The notes beneath the pieces were generated by a model. That model worked only from the letters and a program-made list of their open reading frames with translations. It made no database searches and was not told the DNA's origin. From contig NZ_RZNA01000003.1 in NCBI RefSeq assembly GCF_003992595.1, positions 288,001-352,000 of the forward strand: a stretch of 64,000 nt of DNA, given 5' to 3'. Below, piece by piece: positions 17,025-25,034 of this stretch; position 1 is the stretch's first letter; every line of letters begins with the position of its first letter. The position numbers and the translations under genes are program-made. The DNA is from Flagellimonas oceanensis. GTDB lineage: Bacteria > Bacteroidota > Bacteroidia > Flavobacteriales > Flavobacteriaceae.

Positions 17025-18758
17025 ATGATCAAAAGGATTTTTCCTTTCTTATCGTGGATTACCGACTATGATCGCTCAACTCTCTATGGCGATTTGGTGG
17101 CGGGTCTTACTGTGGGAATTATGCTCATTCCCCAAGGTATGGCCTATGCCTTGATTGCCGGTATGCCCCCCATTTATGGGTTGTATGCGGCCCTGGTCCC
17201 CCAATTGGTCTATGCCCTTACAGGAACTTCGAGACAATTGGCCGTAGGCCCCGTGGCCATGGACTCTTTGCTGGTTGCCGCAGGAATTGGGGCCATGCAG
17301 TTGGCCAACACCCAGGATTACATTTCAGCAGTTATATTTTTGACCCTGCTCATTGGACTGTTCCAATTGTTTTTGGGGGTTTTAAAAATGGGCTTTTTCG
17401 TCAATTTTCTCTCCAAGCCGGTCATTAGCGGATTTACTTCAGCAGCAGCTATATTAATTGGCTTGGGGCAGTTAAAGCATATTTTGGGAGTGGATTTGCA
17501 GCAATCGGGAAAGATCTACGTGCTCTTGGGAAGTATTTTTTCCAGCCTTCGCAATGCTGACCCATTGACGTTGGGAATGGGGATTCTCGTCATTTTGGTG
17601 ATCATAGGGTTGAAAAAAATCAACAAAAAACTACCCACCCCTTTATTGGTGGTCGTGTTGGGTATTTTAGCCGTGGTGCTCTTAGGGTTGGAGTCAAAAG
17701 GGATAAAAATTGTTGGGGACATCCCAAGAGGATTGCCCAGTTTTGAAATACCCGGAATGCAATGGGACAAAATAGGTCAGTTTTTGCCTATTGCCATTAC
17801 GGTCGCCCTGTTCGGGTTCATGGAGTCCATTTCCATTGCCAAAACGGTGGAGGAACGCCACCCAGAATACGATTTGGACCCGAATCAAGAATTGCGCGCT
17901 TTGGGGATGTCCAATATTTTGGGATCCTTTTTTCAGTCCTTTTCCGTTTCCGGAAGCTTTTCCCGAACGGCCATAAACGACCACTCAGGGGCTAGAACGG
18001 GAATGGCCTTGGTTTTTAGTGCCTTGTTGGTAGCGGGGGTCTTGTTGTTCTTGACACCACTTTTCTACAATCTACCTACGGTGGTACTGGGTGCCATTAT
18101 CATTGTTTCGGTTTTTGGCCTTATTGATTTGAAGTACCCGCTGCAGCTTTGGAAGAATAGAAAAGACGAGTTTATCTTATTGAATGCGACTTTTTTAATG
18201 ACCTTGTTCATCGGTTTAATCGAGGGCATCCTTCTCGGAGTACTCCTTTCGCTTTTGTTATTGGTGTACCGCATTTCCAATCCCCATATCGCGGTTTTGG
18301 GAAGAATCAAGGGCACCACGTATTTCAAGAACGTAAATCGTTTTACGGAAGATGTGGAGGTGTACGAGGATAAACTGATCATCAGGTTTGATGCACAACT
18401 CTATTTCGGCAACAAGGATTATTTTAAAAAACAGCTCTATCAACAGATTGAAAAGAAAGGCCCAAAGCTCAAGTTCATCATCCTGAACGCGGAATCCATC
18501 AATTATATAGATAGCAGTGCAGCCGTGATGTTGGAGCGTATCATTTTGGAGCAGCGGGAAAAAGGAATCCAGTTTTTGATCGCAGGGGCCATCGGTCCTA
18601 CAAGGGATATTTTGTACAGTAGTGGCATCATCAATCTATTGGGCGAAGAAAACCTATTTGCACAAACTTTTGATGCCGTGGATTGCTGTAACAACCCACA
18701 TGAATTGAGTACAATACAGAAAAAAGTGTCCTTGCAGTCCAAAACGAAGAGTTTGTAA
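17025..18758 (+). CDS. SulP-family anion permease with STAS domain
   Basis: The 577-residue protein has 10-14 membrane spans with the SulP signature early on (DLVAGLTVGIMLIPQGMAYA, MPPIYGLYAALVP) and a transport-core block (SFSRTAINDHSGARTG). A cytoplasmic STAS domain closes it (about 445-550; AESINYIDSSAAVML). SulP proteins move sulfate, bicarbonate or related anions. It sits at the head of the sulfur island under the predicted Crp/Fnr promoter, so export or uptake of sulfate or another sulfur oxyanion is a reasonable guess. ATG 17025 is chosen because the promoter box falls upstream of it. Confidence 0.9.
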   Translation: MIKRIFPFLSWITDYDRSTLYGDLVAGLTVGIMLIPQGMAYALIAGMPPIYGLYAALVPQLVYALTGTSRQLAVGPVAMDSLLVAAGIGAMQLANTQDYISAVIFLTLLIGLFQLFLGVLKMGFFVNFLSKPVISGFTSAAAILIGLGQLKHILGVDLQQSGKIYVLLGSIFSSLRNADPLTLGMGILVILVIIGLKKINKKLPTPLLVVVLGILAVVLLGLESKGIKIVGDIPRGLPSFEIPGMQWDKIGQFLPIAITVALFGFMESISIAKTVEERHPEYDLDPNQELRALGMSNILGSFFQSFSVSGSFSRTAINDHSGARTGMALVFSALLVAGVLLFLTPLFYNLPTVVLGAIIIVSVFGLIDLKYPLQLWKNRKDEFILLNATFLMTLFIGLIEGILLGVLLSLLLLVYRISNPHIAVLGRIKGTTYFKNVNRFTEDVEVYEDKLIIRFDAQLYFGNKDYFKKQLYQQIEKKGPKLKFIILNAESINYIDSSAAVMLERIILEQREKGIQFLIAGAIGPTRDILYSSGIINLLGEENLFAQTFDAVDCCNNPHELSTIQKKVSLQSKTKSL

Positions 18759-18798
18759 CTTTAGTAACTTAACTTTAAGGTACGGAATTATATATTTG
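18755..18798 (+). promoter_or_regulatory. Crp/Fnr site and promoter of the persulfide dioxygenase gene
   Basis: GTAACTTTAGTAAC (18755-18768) overlaps the end of the SulP gene. Its centre is 33 bp before the centre of TATATTTG (18791-18798), a perfect -7 box. The right half differs from GTTAC by one base. Confidence 0.75.
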
Positions 18799-18814
18799 GT
18801 AAAAACCACAACAG

Positions 18815-20224
18815 ATGAAAATTGAACAGATATACACAGGTTGCCTTGCACAAGGAGCCTACTACATAGAAAGCGAAGGAGAAGCGGCAATAATAGACCC
18901 TTTGAGGGAAGTCGATTCTTATATAAGGACAGCCGAAGAGAACGGTGCCGAAATCAAATATATTTTTGAAACGCACTTTCATGCGGATTTCGTGAGCGGA
19001 CACCTCACTTTATCCAAAGAAACCGGGGCGCCTATTGTGTACGGTCCAACCGCAGAACCTTCTTTTGATGCCATCATTGCAGAAGATGGCCAAGAGTTCA
19101 AGCTGGGAAATGTAACCATCATTGCGTTGCACACCCCTGGCCATACCATGGAGAGCACGACCTATTTGTTGCGCGACGAAAACGGAAAGGACCATGCAAT
19201 TTTCAGTGGGGATACTTTGTTCCTAGGTGATGTGGGCCGACCGGATTTAGCGCAAAAAGCGGCCCATATGACCCAAGAGGAATTGGCGGGCACTTTATTC
19301 GATAGCCTGCGTAGCAAAATCATGCCTTTGGCCGATGATGTGATCGTATACCCAGCGCACGGAGCGGGTTCCGCTTGTGGAAAGAACATGATGAAGGAAA
19401 CGGTGGATACCTTGGGCAATCAGAAAAAAATGAATTACGCCCTTCGGGCCGATATGACAAGGGATGAATTCATCGAGGAAGTAACGGAAGGTCTGTTGCC
19501 CCCGCCACAATATTTTCCCTTGAACGTTAAAATGAACAAGGAAGGCTACGAGGATATCGATAAAATATTGGAGAGAGGTACGCAAGCCCTATCCCCGGAT
19601 GCCTTTGAAACCGCAGCTAACGAAACAGGTGCCATTGTGCTCGATGTTCGTCATCAGGACGATTTTGCCAAAGGCCATGTGCCACGCTCTATATTCATTG
19701 GGTTGGATGGAAGCTTTGCTCCATGGGTTGGGGCCTTGGTGGCCGATGTAAAACAACCTATTCTGCTCGTAACCCCTGAAGGAAGGGAAGAAGAGACCAT
19801 TACCCGTTTGTCCAGAGTCGGTTTTGATCATACTTTGGGCTATTTGAAAGGGGGAATCGATGCCTGGAAAGCAGCAGGAAAAGAAGCTGATACTGTGGAT
19901 AGCGTCAATGCTGAAGAACTCAAGGCGTTGGTGGATAAAGGAGTGCCCGTGTACGATGTGCGCAAAGAATCGGAATACAAGGCGGAGCATGTTGAAGATG
20001 CACACTTGACGCCTTTGGACTATATCAATGATCACTTATCGGAATTCCCCGAAAAAGAAACTTTTTATGTGCACTGTGCAGGAGGGTATCGCAGTATGAT
20101 CGCCTCTTCCATCTTGAAGAGCAGGGGAATCCACAATTTGGTGGACGTGACCGGTGGTTTTGCCGATATTAAAAAGGCGGGAATACCCGTTACCGATTAC
20201 ATTTGTCCGACTACGTTGAAATAA
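18815..20224 (+). CDS. Persulfide dioxygenase-type MBL protein fused to two rhodanese domains
   Basis: The 469-residue protein has an N-terminal metallo-beta-lactamase domain (1-250) with THFHADFVSGH (His54, His56, Asp58, His63), LHTPGHT and SGDTLFLGDVGRPD, the arrangement of ETHE1-like persulfide dioxygenases. Two rhodanese-like domains follow (about 265-355 and 370-462). The first lacks the catalytic Cys (LLVTPEGREEE); the second keeps it (YVHCAGGYRS, Cys421). The family oxidises glutathione or other persulfides to sulfite, and rhodanese domains shuttle sulfane sulfur. The gene has its own predicted Crp/Fnr promoter. The low-molecular thiol used in this organism is unknown. Confidence 0.87.
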   Translation: MKIEQIYTGCLAQGAYYIESEGEAAIIDPLREVDSYIRTAEENGAEIKYIFETHFHADFVSGHLTLSKETGAPIVYGPTAEPSFDAIIAEDGQEFKLGNVTIIALHTPGHTMESTTYLLRDENGKDHAIFSGDTLFLGDVGRPDLAQKAAHMTQEELAGTLFDSLRSKIMPLADDVIVYPAHGAGSACGKNMMKETVDTLGNQKKMNYALRADMTRDEFIEEVTEGLLPPPQYFPLNVKMNKEGYEDIDKILERGTQALSPDAFETAANETGAIVLDVRHQDDFAKGHVPRSIFIGLDGSFAPWVGALVADVKQPILLVTPEGREEETITRLSRVGFDHTLGYLKGGIDAWKAAGKEADTVDSVNAEELKALVDKGVPVYDVRKESEYKAEHVEDAHLTPLDYINDHLSEFPEKETFYVHCAGGYRSMIASSILKSRGIHNLVDVTGGFADIKKAGIPVTDYICPTTLK

Positions 20225-20257
20225 GCCCGAAAAAAATTGGGAAAAAGATGGTTTTGT

Positions 20258-20302
20258 GTAACTATCGTTACTGACCGCCATGGGTTGTTTGGGGTACTTT
20301 AG
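20258..20302 (+). promoter_or_regulatory. Crp/Fnr site and promoter of the rhodanese-cytochrome operon
   Basis: GTAACTATCGTTAC (20258-20271) is a perfect palindrome arm pair. A -7-like box TACTTTAG lies at 20295-20302, 34 bp centre to centre; its last two bases deviate from TAnnTTTG. Confidence 0.75.
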
Positions 20303-20322
20303 TCTCTCAAAACAACGAAACT

Positions 20323-20667
20323 ATGTCATTATTCAGTTTTTTGTTCAAGGAACAAAACCTTCCCGATGAAATCCAGATCATGGATAGGGAGGAATATAAA
20401 GATGCCATTTCCAAAGGCAAGGTCCAGTTAGTGGATGTGAGAACCAAGGGAGAGTTCATGTCCGGTCACATAAAAGGGGCCAAGAACATCGATTTTTTCC
20501 AAGGTTCCGCTTTCGAATCCGCATTTTCCAAGATGAAGAAAGATGCCCCCCTTTACATTTACTGTCAATCGGGAAACAGAAGTCAGAAGGCAGCCAGAAA
20601 GCTCATAAGCATGGGTTTTACCAAGGTCTATGATCTTAGGGGCGGGTATAGAAGCTGGTGCTATTAA
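20323..20667 (+). CDS. Single-domain rhodanese
   Basis: The 114-residue protein is one rhodanese fold, with VQLVDVRTKGEFMSGHIKGA in the middle and an active-site loop YCQSGNRSQKA carrying Cys81. The C-terminal block is KVYDLRGGYRSW. It would accept sulfane sulfur as a Cys persulfide and pass it on. It is the first gene of an operon with an HMA protein and a cytochrome c, under a perfect GTAAC-N4-GTTAC site. No signal peptide is visible, so it is probably cytosolic. Confidence 0.9.
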   Translation: MSLFSFLFKEQNLPDEIQIMDREEYKDAISKGKVQLVDVRTKGEFMSGHIKGAKNIDFFQGSAFESAFSKMKKDAPLYIYCQSGNRSQKAARKLISMGFTKVYDLRGGYRSWCY

Positions 20668-20683
20668 TCCAGATTTGGTCATT

Positions 20684-20953
20684 ATGAAAACAACATTCCA
20701 AGTACAAAACCTAAAGTGTGGAGGATGTGCCAAGACGATATCCAACAAACTTTCAGGGATAAAAGAAATTAAAGATGTGATTGTGGAGAAGGACAGCTCA
20801 TCGGTCAGCTTTGATCATCAAAGCGCCGATGATGCTTCCTTAGTTAAAGATGCCCTCAAACGCATGGGATACCCTACGATGGATGATGAAAATGGTTTTG
20901 TGGACAAGGCAAAATCGTTTGTGAGTTGTGCCAGCGGTAAAATGTCCAACTGA
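20684..20953 (+). CDS. Heavy-metal-associated (HMA) domain protein
   Basis: The 89-residue protein is a ferredoxin-like HMA domain: FQVQNLKCGGCAKTISNKL, with Cys12 and Cys15 in CGGC in place of the usual MxCxxC, then VSFDHQSADDASLVKDAL. A Cys near the C-terminus (FVSCASGK) is additional. It could bind Cu(I) or another soft metal, or carry sulfane sulfur on CGGC. ATG 20684 begins 16 bp after the rhodanese stop. Its TGA overlaps the ATG of the cytochrome gene, so the two are translationally coupled. Confidence 0.82.
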   Translation: MKTTFQVQNLKCGGCAKTISNKLSGIKEIKDVIVEKDSSSVSFDHQSADDASLVKDALKRMGYPTMDDENGFVDKAKSFVSCASGKMSN

Positions 20954-21954
20954 TGAGATCTGCACTGATTTCCATGGTTGTTTTTTTACTGATGCTATCC
21001 TGCAAACAGGGACCTAAAACATCCGAAGGGGAAGTCTCTGAACCGATAGCACAAACGGCATCTAAAGTCGAGGAGGGCAAAAAATTGATGGAAAATCAAT
21101 GCTATTTATGCCATAATCCATCCGCACCGGAAAACGGACAGCGCATTGGTCCGCCCATGGTGGCCGTAAAAGCCCATTACTTGGAAGACCATGCGGATAG
21201 GGAAGCTTTTGTGGACGCTATTATGGCATTCGTGAAATTACCGTCTGAGGATCATGCCCAAATGCGCGGAGCAGTCCGCAGGTTCGGATTGATGCCTGCC
21301 CAACAGTTCCCACAAGATGAGGTAAGGAAGATTGCAGAGTACATGTACGATTATCGGATAGAGGAACCGGATTGGTTTCGAGCACATTGGATGGATCGTC
21401 GAGGGGATTCGCTATACAACAGAGGCAAGACACCAATAGTATCCGAAATAGAAGTGACCCCCAAGGAACTGGGGATGCGTTATGCTTTGGGGACCAAAAA
21501 AGTACTTGGCAAAAATCTGATGGGTACCATTCAGAACGAAGGAGTGGAAGCGGCCGTAGCTTTCTGCAATGAACGGGCGTATCCATTGACAGATAGCATG
21601 TCCACGAACTTCAATGCACGAATCAAAAGGGTTTCGGATAAACCACGTAACCCTAAAAATCAAGCAAATGTGGTAGAATTGGCCCATATTGAAACTTTTA
21701 AGGGTCAGGTTGCGGGCGGTGCGTCCGTTCAACCTATTTTAAGGGAAGAGAACGGAAAAGTGTACTTCTACTATCCTATTGTAACGAACACCATGTGCTT
21801 AAACTGCCATGGAACTCCAGGACAAAACATAACCCAAAAAGTATATAAAAGCCTATCGGAACTGTATCCCCAAGATAAAGCGATAGGATACGGACCCAAC
21901 GAGGTGCGAGGTATATGGAGCATTGTTTTCGACACTCCGAGGAAGACGGATTAG
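20953..21954 (+). CDS. Lipoprotein c-type cytochrome with DUF3365 (Tll0287-like) domain
   Basis: The 333-residue protein has a lipoprotein signal (LLMLSCKQG) and two heme c motifs: CYLCH in an N-terminal mono-heme domain (about 40-130) and CLNCH near residue 280 inside a Tll0287-like domain. The N-terminal part resembles small periplasmic cytochromes with a distal Met (GLMPAQ). It would be an outer-face electron carrier, possibly for sulfite or thiosulfate oxidation or for the quinol pool. It ends 4 bp into the convergent sterol-desaturase gene. Confidence 0.82.
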   Translation: MRSALISMVVFLLMLSCKQGPKTSEGEVSEPIAQTASKVEEGKKLMENQCYLCHNPSAPENGQRIGPPMVAVKAHYLEDHADREAFVDAIMAFVKLPSEDHAQMRGAVRRFGLMPAQQFPQDEVRKIAEYMYDYRIEEPDWFRAHWMDRRGDSLYNRGKTPIVSEIEVTPKELGMRYALGTKKVLGKNLMGTIQNEGVEAAVAFCNERAYPLTDSMSTNFNARIKRVSDKPRNPKNQANVVELAHIETFKGQVAGGASVQPILREENGKVYFYYPIVTNTMCLNCHGTPGQNITQKVYKSLSELYPQDKAIGYGPNEVRGIWSIVFDTPRKTD

Positions 21955-22832
21955 GTGTCTTTTTTCGGCTTTTTGAAACCATAAGTCAACTGTCCCCAAA
22001 AGCCATTGGGCAAGGTATCATCCCCTGGGAAGCCCAATTTAATTTTACCACTGCTTTCCGGAATATAGTTTGTTTTGAAAATGTAATCCCAAATGCTTAG
22101 GCTTATGCCGAAATTCACACCGTAGGATGCTTCGGGAATGGTGTAGGCATGATGGTACAAGTGCATTACGGGATTGTTCAAAACGTATTTCAGCGGACCA
22201 TAGGTCAGTTTAATGTTCGAATGGTTGAAATGTCCGATGGCAATAGCGGTAAAATGGACAATATAGGCCTGTTCGGGCTCAAAACCACCTAGAACCATCA
22301 CTCCCAAAGTTTTCAAAGGTTTGTATAGGATGTTCTCCATCCAGTGAAAACGCATGTGGGCAGCGAACCCCATTTCCTTTACGCTGTGGTGGACTTTATG
22401 GAATTCCCATAGCATTGGGTATCTGTGCAACAAAACGTGGGTAAACCATTGCACAAAATCGAGCACCACAAAAAAGACGAGCAATTGCACCCATTGCGGC
22501 CAATGGGCAATATCCACTAGGGCCATGGATCGTTGACCTATCCCAATATCGGCAAAAAGGATGCCCAAGCTCTTGTAGACCCCGCTGATTACAATGGCGA
22601 ACACAAAAAAGTTGAAGAACATATAGAAGGCATCCAGCCAAAAGTCTTTTCTAAAAATGGACTGCTCTTTGCGCCAAGGAAACAGGATTTCCAGTCCCCA
22701 GACCAAAAGGGAGATGATTATCAATCCCCAGAAATAATTGGTGTACCAGGGAACATCAAAAATGATGGACCTCCATGTCCATCGCACGGTTCCCAAAAAT
22801 CCATTGATAAAAGCATCAAAATATTCCAACAT
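21951..22832 (-). CDS. Sterol desaturase / fatty-acid hydroxylase family membrane protein
   Basis: The 293-residue protein has about four membrane spans and the di-iron histidine clusters of the family: HVLLH (HxxxH), HKVHH (HxxHH) and HLYHHAY near the C-terminus. It would use O2 to hydroxylate or desaturate a membrane lipid. The gene points away from the DUF2892 gene, and the single GTAACCAATGTTAC site between them is also 33 bp from a perfect -7 box on this strand (22876-22883). It is therefore a predicted regulon member despite having no obvious sulfur role. Lipid substrate is unknown. Confidence 0.87.
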   Translation of the reverse strand: MLEYFDAFINGFLGTVRWTWRSIIFDVPWYTNYFWGLIIISLLVWGLEILFPWRKEQSIFRKDFWLDAFYMFFNFFVFAIVISGVYKSLGILFADIGIGQRSMALVDIAHWPQWVQLLVFFVVLDFVQWFTHVLLHRYPMLWEFHKVHHSVKEMGFAAHMRFHWMENILYKPLKTLGVMVLGGFEPEQAYIVHFTAIAIGHFNHSNIKLTYGPLKYVLNNPVMHLYHHAYTIPEASYGVNFGISLSIWDYIFKTNYIPESSGKIKLGFPGDDTLPNGFWGQLTYGFKKPKKDT

Positions 22833-22875
22833 ATTGGCATTATGTCGTTCAAAAAGCCGAAAACTGATTCAAAAG

Positions 22876-22949
22876 CAAAAATACTTTAAAAATAATGGCG
22901 TCTGTGTAACCAATGTTACTATTTGGTCGATGACGAACCGTTACTTTTG
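22876..22949. promoter_or_regulatory. Bidirectional Crp/Fnr control region
   Basis: One palindrome, GTAACCAATGTTAC (22906-22919, centre 22912.5), is flanked by TACTTTTG on the plus strand (22942-22949, centre 22945.5) and TATTTTTG on the minus strand (22876-22883, centre 22879.5). Both boxes are exactly 33 bp from the palindrome centre. The site should drive the DUF2892/SQR side and the sterol-desaturase gene at once. Confidence 0.75.
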
Positions 22950-23037
22950 AAGTAATCCTCTGATTATCAAAAAGAGGATGGTACAAGCTGATCCAATTTT
23001 TGGTAAATTGTATAGTAGTAATCATAAACTATCAATT

Positions 23038-23244
23038 ATGAAAAAAAACATGGGCGGTTCAGACCGTACAATTCGGATTATCCTGGCACTTGGTGTAGGG
23101 GCATTGTATTATTTTAATGTGATAACAGGAACATTGGCATATGTGCTGCTGGCTTTGGCCGCCATATTTGTCTTGACAAGTTTTGTTAGTTTTTGTCCTT
23201 TGTACACCCTTTTCGGGATTAATACATGCAAGGTCAAGAATTAG
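23038..23244 (+). CDS. DUF2892 small membrane protein
   Basis: The 68-residue protein has two membrane spans (TIRIILALGVGALYYF and YVLLALAAIFVLTSFVSF) and the family ending CPLYTLFGINTCKVK with two cysteines. DUF2892 is the membrane module of YgaP-like rhodaneses, so this free version may anchor or channel sulfane sulfur chemistry at the membrane. ATG 23038 is used because it begins the conserved segment; an earlier in-frame ATG at 22978 adds an untypical tail. It is followed by a strong terminator. Confidence 0.85.
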   Translation: MKKNMGGSDRTIRIILALGVGALYYFNVITGTLAYVLLALAAIFVLTSFVSFCPLYTLFGINTCKVKN

Positions 23245-23266
23245 GTTTTTTGGTTGGTTGATAAGG

Positions 23267-23296
23267 AAAGCCGCTCTCACTAGAGCGGCTTTTTTT
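23267..23296 (+). terminator. Rho-independent terminator after the DUF2892 gene
   Basis: A perfect 11-bp stem (AAAGCCGCTCT with AGAGCGGCTTT) closes a 4-nt loop and runs into a T tract at 23290-23296. Confidence 0.9.
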
Positions 23297-23346
23297 GTAT
23301 AAAAATGATAATATTCACATAAAAAAGCCTTCAAATTATCAAGTAT

Positions 23347-23390
23347 GTAACTTTAGTTACAATATATTATGACATTCCTCAATATTTTAC
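23347..23390 (+). promoter_or_regulatory. Crp/Fnr site and promoter of the SQR gene
   Basis: GTAACTTTAGTTAC (23347-23360) has perfect arms. Its centre is 33 bp before TATTTTAC (23383-23390), which matches TAnnTT of the -7 box but not its last two bases. Confidence 0.7.
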
Positions 23391-23414
23391 CTAAATAGAT
23401 TTAACTAAACAAAC

Positions 23415-24677
23415 ATGAAGTCACATTATCAAATTCTGATAATTGGGGGAGGAACGGCTGGGATTATGACCGCTGCCCAATTATTGAAGAAAAACAAAAA
23501 GCTGGACATAGCTGTTATAGAGCCCTCCGAAACACATTACTACCAGCCTGCATGGACCCTTGTAGGAGCTGGAACCTATGATTTTAAAAAGACCGCTAAA
23601 CCCATGGCGGATGTTATGCCGCAAGGTGTCGATTGGATCAAGGACAAGGCCGCCGGCTTCAATCCTGACAAAAATAGCGTTTCAACCGAAAGCAGCGGGG
23701 ACATTACCTACGATTATTTGGTGGTGGCCCCAGGATTGGTCATGGAACCAAGTATGATCAAGGGCCTGCCCGAAGCTTTGGAGCAAGGAGTGGCCTGTAG
23801 CAATTATATTGACCCAGAGCGTACATGGGAAACCATCAGGAACTTTAAAAAAGGAAACGCCTTGTTCACACAGCCGACCACGCCCATTAAATGTGGAGGG
23901 GCTCCCCAAAAGATTGCCTACCTGGCAGCGGACTATTTTAGGAAGCAAGGCCTGAAAAAAGACACCAACGTGATTTTTGCCACCCCGGGAACCGTTATTT
24001 TCGGGGTCAAGGAGATTCGTGAGACCCTTATGAAGGTCATTGATCGGTATGGTATTCACTTTAAGCCCTTTTACGCCCCCAAGGAAATCGATGTGGAAAA
24101 CCGGATCGTTCACTTTAGCCATACGGCTCCAGAAGAAAACAGATGCATCATCAACGAGGATAACGAGCTGGGAGAAACCATGGTGGGCGATGTGGATATC
24201 AGTGTACCTTTTGATATGTTGCACTTGGCCCCACCGCAAGCGGCACCAAAGTTTATCCGTGATTCCGTATTGGCCAACGATTCTGGATGGTTGAATGTGG
24301 ACCACCATTCCATGCAGCACCATTCCTACCCGAATATTTTTGGTCTGGGCGATGTTGCGTCATTGCCAACGGCCAAAACAGGGGCCGCGGTTCGTAAACA
24401 AGTTCCCGTTGTGGTGGACAACATTGTTAAATTGATGGAGCACAAATCGGCCAGCAACAAGTCTTACAATGGATATTCTTCCTGTCCGTTGGTCACTGGT
24501 TATGGAAAAATGACCTTGGCCGAGTTTGATTACAACAATAATTTCATACCGGATCCCAAGTTAAAACGTATGCTCGTCTTTAATAGTGACAAGGAACATT
24601 GGAGACTTTGGATGCTGAAGAAGTACGGGCTGCCCAATTTGTACTGGAACAAGATGCTCAAGGGAAAAAATGTTTAA
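23415..24677 (+). CDS. sqr: Sulfide:quinone reductase, type-II-like (SQRDL/HMT2 branch)
   Basis: The 420-residue flavoprotein starts with YQILIIGGGTAGIMTAAQLL (FAD fold), has SETHYYQPAWTLVGAG, and keeps the two cysteines expected for the active-site trisulfide: Cys160 in PIKCGGAPQK and Cys357 in GYSSCPLVTGYGK. The C-terminal MTLAEFDYNNNFIPDP block is typical of the mitochondrial-type SQR branch. It oxidises sulfide to a persulfide and reduces the quinone pool, feeding the persulfide dioxygenase upstream and the bd oxidase downstream. It is a single-gene unit with its own perfect regulatory site. Confidence 0.9.
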   Translation: MKSHYQILIIGGGTAGIMTAAQLLKKNKKLDIAVIEPSETHYYQPAWTLVGAGTYDFKKTAKPMADVMPQGVDWIKDKAAGFNPDKNSVSTESSGDITYDYLVVAPGLVMEPSMIKGLPEALEQGVACSNYIDPERTWETIRNFKKGNALFTQPTTPIKCGGAPQKIAYLAADYFRKQGLKKDTNVIFATPGTVIFGVKEIRETLMKVIDRYGIHFKPFYAPKEIDVENRIVHFSHTAPEENRCIINEDNELGETMVGDVDISVPFDMLHLAPPQAAPKFIRDSVLANDSGWLNVDHHSMQHHSYPNIFGLGDVASLPTAKTGAAVRKQVPVVVDNIVKLMEHKSASNKSYNGYSSCPLVTGYGKMTLAEFDYNNNFIPDPKLKRMLVFNSDKEHWRLWMLKKYGLPNLYWNKMLKGKNV

Positions 24678-24704
24678 GGGTCAATTCATTAGGTTTTAAT
24701 TTTC

Positions 24705-24748
24705 ATGAGAATTATCATATTTTCAATCGGGTTAAGCCTGTAAATTTG
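24705..24748 (+). promoter_or_regulatory. FNR-box-like dyad and perfect -7 box before a 42-aa ORF
   Basis: ATGAGAATTATCAT (24705-24718) is a near-perfect dyad resembling the classical FNR box (TTGAT-N4-ATCAA, 7 of 10 positions) more than GTAAC-N4-GTTAC. It is exactly 33 bp centre to centre from TAAATTTG (24741-24748), a perfect -7 box. The same spacing as the neighbouring Crp/Fnr promoters suggests activation by a Crp/Fnr-family protein with different specificity. Confidence 0.5.
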
Positions 24749-24772
24749 ACTCAAACTTAAAACCAATACATC

Positions 24773-24901
24773 GTGAAATCACTAATAAACATTCCATTGG
24801 TATCATGGGAAAACGGCATCTGGATGATAGGTGTGTTTGCGCTGGTGGTCATAGTTCTTGTGATCGCAGTCTTCGCCTTGATGAACAGTGGTAAAGAATA
24901 A
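24773..24901 (+). CDS. Small single-span membrane protein (42 aa) upstream of cydAB
   Basis: A GTG start at 24773 opens a 42-residue frame: a short polar head (KSLINIPLVSWENGIW), one membrane helix (MIGVFALVVIVLVIAVFALM) and a short polar tail. It has its own perfect -7 box 25 bp upstream, and cytochrome bd follows after a separate promoter. Bacterial bd oxidases often carry a single-span small subunit (CydX, CydS, CydH) of about this size. I see no sequence match to CydX, so an accessory-subunit role is only a hypothesis. Not recognised as a known family. Confidence 0.55.
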   Translation: MKSLINIPLVSWENGIWMIGVFALVVIVLVIAVFALMNSGKE

Positions 24902-24972
24902 ACACTAACCAGACATAGGAGAAATGGATTTAGCATAGGATAGTTTGTTTTTATGTTAAATCCATTTCATTT

Positions 24973-25016
24973 GTAACATGGGTAACTTATAGCAAGTGTT
25001 CCCCTTCTTACTTTTG
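24973..25016 (+). promoter_or_regulatory. Crp/Fnr site and promoter of cydAB
   Basis: GTAACATGGGTAAC (24973-24986) lies 33 bp centre to centre before TACTTTTG (25009-25016), a perfect -7 box. This places transcription start near 25024 and fixes the cydA start at ATG 25035 rather than an earlier in-frame codon at 24996. Confidence 0.75.
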
Positions 25017-25034
25017 AAGGACAAAACATTATCC

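Noticed and set aside
22940..22944. A further GTTAC half-site in the divergent region
   Set aside because: It overlaps the -7 box and has no matching left half, so it is probably incidental.
24996..25034. An earlier in-frame start for cydA
   Set aside because: The Crp/Fnr-phased -7 box (25009-25016) lies inside this segment, and family members begin at the ATG at 25035.
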